Positions 1 through 48,817 of a stretch of 64,000 nucleotides of DNA are shown here, piece after piece. The translations under genes and the position numbers were made by a program. The notes beneath the pieces were generated by a model. That model saw only the letters and a program-made list of their open reading frames with translations, was not told the origin of the DNA and ran no database searches. The stretch is from assembly GCF_037975245.1 (NCBI RefSeq), contig NC_092568.1, forward strand, positions 7,919,501-7,983,500. Reading direction: 5' to 3'. The DNA comes from Apostichopus japonicus. Taxonomy: Eukaryota; Echinodermata; Holothuroidea; Aspidochirotida; Stichopodidae. Numbering within the stretch: the stretch's first letter is position 1; each line of letters opens with the position of its first letter.

Positions 1-985
1 GATCGGACTCAGTCCAAACAGTGATCAAATGAGCCCAATCAGTCAATATCAACGTTATCTTCAACCCTGATTCTTATAAAGGCCTATATGCATAGTACAC
101 TATATGATTTTTCTAACCTTTTCAGAGTATTATCTGATCTTTTACGCGAAAGTATAGTTCTATGTGCTAGGTTGTTGATCCCTTTTTTTCACCGTTGACA
201 TACATTTTCGACCTTCGAAATGTCTGTTGTGACAAAAGTGCATGTTACCGAGAAACGACATGCCACAATATCTATATATATATATTCAATCATCTCGAGG
301 GTGCGAGAATTAACTCTAGAAACTGAATCAGTTTCTTAAATCAGGGGAACACATCAACGAGATTGCCACGTTACCTCTCAAGACGGACAGAAAGAAAGAC
401 TTTGTATAAGTTTAAATAACATGACCTAACCTTGACTGCACTGACACGGCTTATTGCTAGTACCAGGGAGTCCACCAGCTACCCGTATACTGAACTAGAC
501 GAATAAAAAGTATCGGTGTTGTATGATCTGCTAACTTGCCGTCACTGGTATAGGTTGAGAGGTGAAATCTTGGGCTCAATACCAGAGAGAGCCTGAGAAA
601 GCAAGTTAATAAAGGGTACGTCATTTCTCCTGTTTTGTATAGCAGTCACAACAAATTATGAAACCATAGCAACACGGCCGTATATAGTGTACAACTTCCG
701 GTTACTTGATGTAAATAGCCGTTTTTCAGTTTATTTGACTTGATATGATATGTAAATATATAACAACATGGAAACCCACCGCATATAAGTCATTAATGTC
801 ATGTATTTGTTTATACAGTTCCGTGTGTCCACTATACGTTAATAAACAATTGCTGTTGCATGGTATATATATGTAGGCTATATATATATATATATAAATG
901 AAAATCGTAATGAGTTGGAAAATCAAGAACAGTGAAAAAACTTTCAGCCTCCACCGGGATACGAACCACGGGCCTTCCGTGGTTC

Positions 986-1068
<83 letters not shown>

Positions 1069-1299
1069 AATATAATAAATAAATAAATACATATAATAGA
1101 GTCAGTCGCGGCCCTCGTCATCATATGAAAGAATATTCTCATTTCTGCTTTACATTGTGACCGGAGCTTTCACATTTCTTTTCTGCGGCAGACTTGGCAC
1201 TGTTATTTCAGGGGGTCCATCAGTTCCGCTGTTTACCGATGCCTTTCAACACACCAAGTGAGCATCTTCTTCCAAGACCCACTGTACCCCCTTGTTTCG
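1..1299. other. Upstream non-coding DNA
   Basis: No coding exon was recognised. It contains (TA)n at 985-1076 and, beside it, a palindrome with arms GAACCACGG and CCGTGGTTC (about 963-985). The minus strand there carries GGTTCGTATCCC, which resembles a tRNA B box, so this may be a SINE fragment. Open frames here are readings of the (TA)n tract. Confidence 0.6.
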
Positions 1300-1497
1300 G
1301 TTACAGGCCACGAGACCGAAGGTCCGCGAGACCGAAGGTCCGCGAGACCGAAGGTCCGCGAGACCGAAGGTCCGCGAGACCGAAATTTAGAAAGGTCCGC
1401 GACACCGAAGATCTTCGAGACCGAGGTCCGCGAGACCAAATCTATTACTAGGCCCTCGAGACCGAAACTATTACTAGGCCTATAATAGTGGTAAGAC

Positions 1498-1514
1498 CAG
1501 GGAACAACTCCCTG
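1498..1514. mobile_element. 17-bp palindrome insertion with 7-bp duplication
   Basis: CAGGGAACAACTCCCTG is flanked on both sides by GTAAGAC (1491-1497 and 1515-1521). The arms are CAGGGA/TCCCTG with the loop ACAAC. It belongs to the small palindrome family seen also at 4978, 17719, 19306 and 49799. Confidence 0.6.
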
Positions 1515-1655
1515 GTAAGACAAATATTTTGACCGGTTATATTACGTTGATAAAGCGTGTAATTAACAAGAACTTACAACCATTTCTTTTCATAGTGGAT
1601 ACCATTGACTTGCGCGAGGGGGCTGGGGCGGCTTGCATTGATACTAGGGCTCCAC

Positions 1656-1854
1656 CAGTAGCGTAACCAGAGGGGTTTTTGGGGGCTCGCCCCCACTCTC
1701 TCTGCAGCCCCAAAAGAAATTTTAGAATACAATATAACTTAATAATTAGATATAGCGAAACCCTATTTCAAACAATATTGTGCCCCCCCCCCTTGTCAAT
1801 ATCTTTGACCCCCTCTGAAGCCCCTCTAATGAAAAAGTCTAGTTACGCCTATCG
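1656..1854. mobile_element. hAT-like MITE, degenerate
   Basis: The left end CAGTAGCGTAACCAGA is matched by the inverted right end TCTAGTTACGCCTATCG, like the widespread CAGTGGCGTAAC-type hAT MITEs. The interior has GGGGCTCGCCCCC. No clean 8-bp duplication remains. Confidence 0.45.
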
Positions 1855-1932
1855 ATGGAGCTTCCATAGACCATCGGTCTCGCGGGCCATCGGTTCGCGG
1901 AAATTCGGTCTCGCGGACCTTCGGTCTCGTGG

Positions 1933-3209
1933 AATTCCCCCCCCCCCCCTTGTTTCTCTCTTTTAAATTAAGCCCTGACGTTTAGGGAACCCATTCATTG
2001 TTAGCGCGTCGCTAGACTAGCGGAATAAATCAGTTGCCTGGTTTGCCCGATACGCATGTTGACTCCCATCTCTCTCTATCTAACTACATCTTTCGACATT
2101 GTGAAGTGACACTATACTAAAGGCAGCCTTTGCATATGTTTAGGCCACCTTTCATTTAACCTTTTGGTGTTTTATTTTCAGCAGAAGCTTCAATCACCCA
2201 TCAGTCTACAGCACGAGGCAGACCAGCTAGACCTTTGGTGTTATTTTTATCTTCTTTTTTTTTCTGTTCTCGAGTCGACAAATAACATCGTGCTTCTACG
2301 TACGGGGACTTCTGTGACATGTTAGGGATAAGGTTGCCAATAATACTCGAGCAGCAGAGCAAAGGAACACACCACTCCACGAGCATTGACGTATAAATCG
2401 CACTCTCTCCTACTGCGGGCAGTAAAAAGATTTTTTCAAAGTTTGCTTTGCAGCAAATCGTGTACACCTTTGCGTATCAACGTATTTCTGTATGTACAAG
2501 GATTTCGTATTTGATTAATTAATAAATTCTGTTTTTAAAAATATTTTTTAAATGTAAATTTTACGATACGGAATCATTTAATCAGTTTTCCTTTCCTGTG
2601 GTTTCTTTTTTGTTTTCTCACTGCAACATGTTACCGCTTAGCCCTACGGTTGTCAATGCGATATCTGTGAGTCTACAGAAGTAGTAGTCGGGCTTGGCGT
2701 GATGTTACATTCCTGTGCGGTGAAGTGAAACAGGGCTTATTCTACAAGCCGTGTGGACGGAACGAATCCAAGAAGCAAGCTGTGTGTTACATTTACTCAA
2801 GAGTTGGAACACGGAAAGGTTGTATGTCATACTGTTCTCATGTGCTTGTGTAGCTTTTCTTAAACAAGACCACTGGTTTGAAGAAGATGCCTTCACATGA
2901 CAAATTTGGATAATAATAATAATATCTTCCTGTTGGAAAATCCAGATCATTTCGATAAGGATGATTGTAAATGGAGTAGTGTATTTTTCATATGATTTAC
3001 CCCGAGCGGTAGATGAGACAATAAATATTTGAGTAAGTTTGATCTTGACCAACACATATTCTACTACAAATAAGATTTCACACACAGGGTGGTACTTCAA
3101 CGAAACATTTCGTGAACGATACCAGTACTATACCACTAGCCTATATATATATATATACAAATATATATATATTTTTTTATTGATACTTATAACTGGATGT
3201 ATTGTGATC
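1933..3209. other. Upstream non-coding DNA next to gene A
   Basis: No recognised coding exon. It may hold the gene A promoter and 5' UTR. The only marked structures are the (TA)n tracts at 3142-3178, immediately before the start codon. I found no convincing TATA box or leader-exon donor. Confidence 0.5.
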
Positions 3210-41949
<38,740 letters not shown>

Positions 41950-44900
41950 CCAATCAGAGATTAGAATGAGATTTGAAATACTCTACATGCCAGGGTTATT
42001 CTGAGACGCAAAGTTTCTCAATGCCTGAGGTCGGATTCAAATGCATCATCACGTGACTGAATGAGATTGTATTCTCTGCATCTTGCCTTGAAGTACTTGT
42101 TTTTAAAAATTTAGGATTCTATTTGTCTTAGAATTCCTTTGGTTTATAAATTTATATTTGCTTAAGTTATTAAATATCAAGACGAGACTCGGCTCATTTT
42201 CGTTGACAAATCAGATTTGACTTCTGGAATCAAATTTTCTGATGAAATAGAGTTTTTCTACATAGTTTCTTCTCTTCATTAACAAGCACTGTTTACTCTC
42301 ACCTTGAAAATAATTAAAAAGATGGACAGAGAGGAGAAAAAAAAGTTTCACATTTCTCACAGAACTGTTGGGTTAATTACTTCTGGAAGATAATATAACT
42401 AACAGAGTAGTCACCACATTTATGTTCCTTTTTATTTTTAAACGTTAGTCTGAAGTTGTTTTTTTTTTTTTTGCATAAGTGTGGATTATGTTTCGGTTAC
42501 CCTGTTATTTACCTTATGGTAAGAAATGCTTGTTAAGTTGAGGTATTTTTTTTTTTTTAGTTTAAAGATGGCCCACCAAGCTGTGACTGATAAATTGCAA
42601 CTTTACTGCATTGCGTGACATGAAATGCATTGTTAAAATTAAAAGAAAAATGTACTAAATAGTTACTATGGAATCATACATTGAAAGTTCACCAAAACTT
42701 CAAGATGTATCATCTACAGCAAAAGTGCCGAGCTGAAAATGTTTGTTGTTTCATGATTTAGCTCACAAATGAAGCAAAGATAAGATTTATTGTACATCAT
42801 GTGTGTATCATGTTAGCATCATGTGTGCATCATGTGTGCATCATGTGTGTATCATTTGTGTATCATGTGTGAATCATGTGTGTAGGCAATAAGTGTGGTA
42901 GGATGTCAAGAACTTAAAACAGACACACAAAGGTACTCTTTGTATGTTATGCATGTATGCGTGTATGTATCTATGTGTGTACACGTGCGTGAATGTGTTT
43001 GTGTTTATGTATGTATGTTCATATGCGTGTGTATATGTTTCTGAATTGAAAGTGTGTACCAGCAAGTGAATGTGAGTCCTCAAAATACATATCAGACTTC
43101 CTTCACTTGAATGGCAGTTTTGTAAATATTTTTTTCAGTGGTTATATTTCCTTTTGCAGAACCAAACTTTTAAGCACAGTGTCAAATACATTGCACATTT
43201 TTATATGTGGCGGCATGAAATGCCAAGTTTCTGTACTATTTATAATATTTTCTGCAATTTTTTGAAAACTGCATTTGATTTTAAACTGAATCATTGTAAC
43301 AAATGAGCACAAAAACAAAACAAAAACACACTACCATATACTTATATATGTTGTACAGAATTCAAGGTGAATTGTGTTTTTGTTGGACGATCATAATCGT
43401 ATTTCAATCTATCATGAAATGTGAACGCCCACCATATCAATGATGCACCTGTTACATACAGTCATTGCATGCCATTACATAACGTGTACTTACAACTGCT
43501 TTGCTTTGGAATCTCAGTTATACACTAAAACAGATGAATCGACAACGGGCCGAGACACTCGAGCAGATAGTTACCATCGTGGTCTAAGGTCACGAGCATC
43601 TCGTGTGTAAAACAAAGGTCGATGAATTTGTGTGAGTTTCATTGGATTTAGATGTAAATATAGTAAATCCACATACATTAAAATAGTTGCTATAGCAACC
43701 ACTCATCCTATGCTAACAGAGTATGAAGCCATTGCCCATATGATTGGGTTAATTGGAAATCCAACAGAGAAAGATGGATCATGTGACACCCATGTTTTGA
43801 CCATTTTCTTTTAAATGTTTTTTTTTTCTTAGGAACATGTAATGGGGAAGTACACGAAATGTACAAACGGTTAAATTTGTGCCAGTGACAAAAAGTAAAC
43901 ATTTAAAAATTGTGCTTGCTCAGAGCAGAAGAATGTTGGTGTGTAATTGTTCTTTACTCATATGTTCATACTCTGTTTCTGTGTCAGCGTGGCTCGAGAA
44001 ATGTAAAATACTTCTTTCTCTGTCAGACAAAACTGGTCAATTTTAGATGCAAAGTAGATTATAGTAATGACAGGCAAAACAAAAAATTGAAACTATGTGT
44101 TCTGATTGTGACGAAGCTTGCAAGATCGTTAGCATTGATGTTGCATTATGCCAGATACTCTATTAGCAGTGTGCTGAAAAAGGAAGAAGAAATTGTTGTA
44201 TTTGCTTCAACTCATAAAGTAATTTATCTAGAAATATTTCTCAACTTCAAAGTTCAGATTCCTTTCTCATATGCAAGGCATAAAAACAAACAAAAATATT
44301 TAAAAAAATACAGTAAAAATGAGAACAATATTACACAAAGGGAAAATTAAAAAGAAAGATCAATGTTTTAACAATGCTTGAAAGTAACAAACAATACTAG
44401 AAATAAAGTATGTGTGACTTATGTGATATACCTTAATTGAATGTTTTCTTTTTAGTTTAACATTTTCGAAATGAAGCATAAAATTAGATAAGTTGTTGTA
44501 ATGATAATGGAAAAGAACTATATGTACAACAATGAATGTTTGGAAATCATTTTTTTATGGGCCATAGACTCAATTTTCATATTCAATGTTGTATACTTAC
44601 ATGAAATACATTTGAAAAAAATTAATGCAAGATTTGGAAAATACACAACAAATTGTTAGTAAAGGCATATGTCTATTAGTGGATATTAGAAGAAGAAAGA
44701 AGAGAAGTCAGATCTTCATATTGCAGGAATGGAATTTAATTTAGCATAAAAGGGTGACCTGTAATGCATGAAAGTTGGAATATTATTTTCAAATAGTCAA
44801 GAATTAAGAAGTTTCACATAAATATGTCATCAAAAATATGTCATCATAATATGTCATCATAAAACATGGTCGGGGTGAAAATTATCTTGAACTTGTGAAA

Positions 44901-46150
44901 GTGGAACATATTCTAAGGTTCTTAGTGAAATTTGCATCCAATTTCTATATATCGTTTGCAATATAACAGCATTTGAAATTTACACAACTTTGTGGCAAAA
45001 GTGAATTTGAAGCAAACAAGTGTGTGTGGTGTCACAGAAGCACATTGACAAATTGCTTTCATGTTTTTTTTGTCAAATTTTTCTACTTCAAATTGGGACA
45101 TGTCTTACTATGAATACATATAGTCATTGCTACTTGTTGGTACATTGTGAACTCATGTCCCTGTGGGTAAAGGCGAAACCCGGCCCTATCCAATGTCAAA
45201 ACAATAGAGCGGGGAAAAAAAAAACTATTTTGCTGTCGGCATGCAACTATGGCATCACACACTGTTTCCATTGTCTGGAAAACAACTTTTGCAGGAATTT
45301 CTAGCAGATTGCAGCAGGATGTTTAGCATATGTACCTCTTCCATCGGTCAAAAAGTCAAGTTTCAACATGATATGTCATTTTAAGAAAAGAATGATACAC
45401 TGCAGTATTTTAATGACAGAACCTTTTAAAAAGGTAGGGAACATTTATTTGAGACATTTAAGAGTTTGATACTGTGAGCAATAGTTTTTCATGCCATGAA
45501 AGAGTTTAAAACCTCTGAATTGATTGGAAGGACATTGGTTTATGTTTGATGAAAAATTCAGAATAATGCAAATGTTATTGGAATATAAGAAATGAATCTT
45601 CCATTTAATATTTTGTTTCTCCACGATATTATTTATTCTTAAGAAGTTTGAAATGCCCTTTTAATTGAACATCTTATTTTCTTTAGAATTGCTTGTAATA
45701 TTGTATTATATGTTACCATGGTTTCGTGGCTGATCATTTGAAAGTCTGGTTTAATATGTACTTCAAGTCTGCTAGAGAAATATTGGACGTTGAATTCTTC
45801 TTTTTTTTCTTTTTGCAAAAATGCTTTAATTTAAAAATTCAGTTTTAGTATATTTTGCCTTAGATATTTGTCTTAATATGAAAATTTGTTTCAAGTCTCT
45901 TTTCTTTCCTCTATTTCAACTGTACAATATAACTGAGATAAAATGAAATTAGTCTACCTGCATTTTCTATTTTCTATTTATTGAAAGAAAAAAAAGAGGT
46001 GTTAAACTTACAGCTCATTTTGTTAGTTTGCCTTAACAATAGAAACAAACCTACCCAATAAAAATTTTAAAAATTGTAAATTGGACAAAATTATAATATT
46101 TTTTCATCTACAGCCTGGCATGTTGTCAGGTAGGGATTTATGGACCAGTG
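41950..46150 (+). other. Gene A 3' UTR and intergenic DNA
   Basis: No coding exon recognised. It holds short CATCATGTGTGT repeats at 42796-42886 and AATATGTCATC repeats at 44820-44865. The open frame at 43910-44350 has ordinary AT-rich composition and no recognisable domain. Confidence 0.5.
44402..44407 (+). terminator. Candidate polyadenylation signal of gene A
   Basis: This is the first AATAAA after the stop codon of gene A, followed by a GT-rich stretch (GTATGTGTGAC). It would give a 3' UTR of about 2.4 kb. ATTAAA variants lie nearer, so this is tentative. Confidence 0.3.
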
Positions 46151-46165
46151 AATGTAACATTGATA

Positions 46166-46205
<40 letters not shown>

Positions 46206-46211
46206 TATATG

Positions 46212-46281
<70 letters not shown>

Positions 46282-46306
46282 AATAACGCGAAAAATGTTG
46301 CATTTA
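46151..46306. repeat. (TA)n with inverted-repeat flanks
   Basis: AATGTAACATT on the left and AATGTTGCATT on the right are reverse complements at 10 of 11 positions and flank about 115 bases of TA. It is the second such structure in the window, after 4437. Confidence 0.55.
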
Positions 46307-46394
46307 GAGAAAGGCTGGATCTCAAGTGAGATAAAATAATTAATTTTGGTAAGTGATTGGAAGTAAAACAGTCAATATTTGGTTTTTGCAGAGC

Positions 46395-46421
46395 TTTCGA
46401 GCAAAACTAGCTCTTCTTCAG
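46395..46421 (-). ncRNA. Hammerhead-ribozyme-like core
   Basis: The minus strand reads CTGAAGA, a short hairpin (GAGC, loop TAGTTTT, GCTC) and GAAA. This is the CUGANGA-stem II-GAAA core of hammerhead ribozymes. Similar motifs are known in Penelope-like retroelements and often lie near (TA)n. I could not find convincing stems I and III, so activity is doubtful. Confidence 0.3.
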
Positions 46422-46554
46422 TGCATAATCACCGAAAGTGAACATACCATATATATATATATATATATATATATCTAAAATGATCACTCCATTTTGCTAA
46501 TACCCATAGGCGCATCTCCGATCAATTTAATCTCAGTATGGAAGAAAAGTCATA

Positions 46555-46936
46555 TAAAAGGCATTGAAGACTCGCCCCAAACCGCGTACAGCCATCTGAA
46601 AAAGTTAACTTTCCGTTGCTTGCAAGTGACGTTTTGTTTGTGTCGCTACAAAATGCAGACAGTACAGTAATGAAACGTGATACCTTGTTATCTTTAGCTG
46701 GACCTGAGATGTCCATCACTGTATTGTTTGTATGCTGTGCTGTGCTGTGGGTATTGACCGCAGCTGTATGTACTGACTGTACACTATAGTGTCTAATTAA
46801 CGATGGTAACAAGCTGTGCGTGTGTATTTTTTGGGATCGATGGTGGTGTCTAACACTTCTGTTACACCTCATTCGAAACTAGGTCAGATTACCGGCATCA
46901 GACGTTTCCTTTTGCGCGAGTCTTCACACCCTTTAA
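46555..46936 (+). mobile_element. TTAA-flanked MITE, copy 2
   Basis: Left end TAAA (a changed TTAA) then AGGCATTGAAGACTCGCCCC; right end GCGCGAGTCTTCACACCCT then TTAA. Its interior preserves the uninterrupted CCTGAGATGTCC that is split in copy 3. Confidence 0.8.
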
Positions 46937-48590
46937 GAAGCAGAGCCAACAAAAGCTAAAATTCAATCAGCAAGTGTAGCGAGTCTGTCCGTCCGTCTAT
47001 CTATCTATAGAGGATAGATTATATACGTGGATTCAAGGTTTATAAAGCACGGGTGTTGTGGCTATGTCATTGAAGCGCATTCCTATGTATAGGGGGTCTG
47101 GGTCCTCCCCATGAAAAAAAAAGTGAAAATAAAAGTTGTCAAAAGGAGCTTTCAAGGCCATATTTAGACTGCAACGTAGAAGTTCTATAATAAGGTCTTA
47201 AGTTCTAAACACAATGTTGTGCTGATAAAATATTACATTTTTGTGTGAGGTTATCCAGCGGGTGCTCCGCCTCTGGGATGGTCTAATTCTTACTTGACTG
47301 AACGAAAAAAATCCGTACAACAAAGGTGGAGGTGACGGCCAGAGTAATGAGTTTTCATTTTGGAAAATTGCCCGAAATGCCAAAATGAATCAATGCCTCT
47401 TTCTCTATTTGTAAAGGGTGCCACCTAAAAAGCATACATGTGTCTGTTGAAATCGAGATAAGTGGTTGCATCCAGGGACTCGAGGTAGGATTCTCACGTT
47501 AGGAGACGGAATAGCGCCAAGGCCTAAAAAACATTCGCATCATTTACATTTAATGCGCCATCTTTTTACGTTGGGGCACCGCAAACAGCATTTTATCAAG
47601 TTCACTGACCTTCTCGTTATCTGGTAGGCCAAACGTTAGATCTAGGGTTATGTACGCTAGGTAGGCCTAACCTTAGAACTAACGTAACTAAGAGTAGACA
47701 GAGTAGACCTATCCAAGTACGAGTGATGTTAAACCCAAGTGTAGTGTGTTGCTCCCCTGCGAAGTGCGAGTAATACAATGCTGGTAGTTAAATACAAATG
47801 GCAGACGAACTAGCCTAAGGTAGCATACACGCCTACTAAAGCCCCAATGACTTACACACTAAGTCACAAAAGTAACGGGGTAAAGATAAAAGTTCACACT
47901 AGCTCAACGCTACCCATCACTCGATAGCTGAAGGAAAGGCCGGCACCATCAAGTTTTCATGACTGAAGATTTTTTGCTATGGGCACCTGAAGTTTTTGTA
48001 ACTTGTAAACAAGCCCCTTCACTCAGTAGTAAACATATTTCATAAGCTACTCCTGGGAGGCCATAATGGGTCTAAAACTGCCTTGAGTTGACCCAATTTT
48101 TGCACCATAGTACTTCCATAATATGTTCTTCATCATGCAAGCCACAGAAAACCAGATTTTGATTGATAACATATCAAAAGCGTTATTCTCCTACTGCATT
48201 TTGGCACTCAATATCGTAAGCTTTGTTTGTTTACCACTACAAAGATAAAGACTTAGCCTCAACTAACTAGTAAAGTTTACTCATTAATCTGTTTGAACTT
48301 AAAGTTAGCTTTAATGTCAAGAAACTATCAAAGTAGGCTATGGCTGCTAAGTGCTATGGGAACCCAGATCAAAGGTCACATGGTAATTAAGGTCAAGTGT
48401 TTTACAATGAGATATTTTATGGCCAGTTTACGTCTAGATGAGTCATATAGCAGAAGAACAGGCTTTTGAAGTTTTTTTAAAACTTTATTTACTTATTTTT
48501 GCAGTCTGTTTTAAATTCAGGTGGTCTTGAATATTGTTTGACTCTGTTTCTACTTTCTCATAATTTTTTTTCTCGATTTAGGCAGTCAAA
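46937..48590 (+). other. Upstream region of mARC
   Basis: No coding exon. It should include the promoter and a non-coding first exon, because an AG acceptor (TTTAG) sits ten bases before the ATG, but I cannot place either. A TAGGCCTA-rich patch lies at 47620-47700. Confidence 0.45.
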
Positions 48591-48817
48591 ATGGCTAATG
48601 GTCTAAAGAAGGAAATTGTTCTTGGCTCAGCCATAGCAGGAGCTGTTGGAGCGTTTGGTCTCTACATGTACATGTCCAATAAAAAGCAGAAGGAATACAA
48701 AAGGGTTGCCACGGTAGCAAAATTGTATTTGCACCCTGTGAAGTCTCTTAAAGCTATCGAAGTGGACGAAGGAGAAGTGACCAGCAGGGGCTTTAAAAGC
48801 AATGGCATTTATGACAG
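48591..48817 (+). CDS. MTARC: mARC exon 1: membrane anchor and start of MOSC-N
   Basis: It encodes residues 1-75 plus two bases. The anchor is IVLGSAIAGAVGAFGLYMYM, followed by a Lys-rich segment and then LYLHPVKSLKAIEVDEGEV, the conserved first strand of MOSC-N. The donor is GTGAAA and the phase is 2. Confidence 0.95.

Larger units (their letters stand above)
1308..1932. mobile_element. Foldback-type element with arrayed inverted ends
   Basis: The ends are a perfect 29-bp inverted repeat (1308-1336 and 1904-1932), beginning CCACGAGACCGAAGG. Inside, the left end continues as a tandem 16-bp array (GGTCCGCGAGACCGAA, to about 1396, then degenerate copies to 1445). The right end holds degenerate inverted copies from 1870. 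Between them lie a 17-bp palindrome insertion and a hAT-like MITE. I found no target-site duplication. Confidence 0.6.

Noticed and set aside
726..1142. Overlapping Tyr/Ile-rich open frames on both strands (also at 4425, 8744, 11892, 46081 and 60490)
   Set aside because: They are translations of (TA)n microsatellites; TATA repeats have no stop in two frames.
1194..1523. Open frames with repeated R-D-R-R-S-A-R-P residues
   Set aside because: They read through the 16-bp CGAGACCGAAGG array of a foldback element, on both strands, with no other protein features.
3039..3209. Longer N-terminus for gene A starting at 3039
   Set aside because: The extension reads through (TA)n and places the signal peptide deep inside the protein; Met at 3210 fits better.
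43910..44350. 146-residue open frame downstream of gene A
   Set aside because: No recognisable domain, composition like the surrounding AT-rich DNA, and it lies in the likely 3' UTR.
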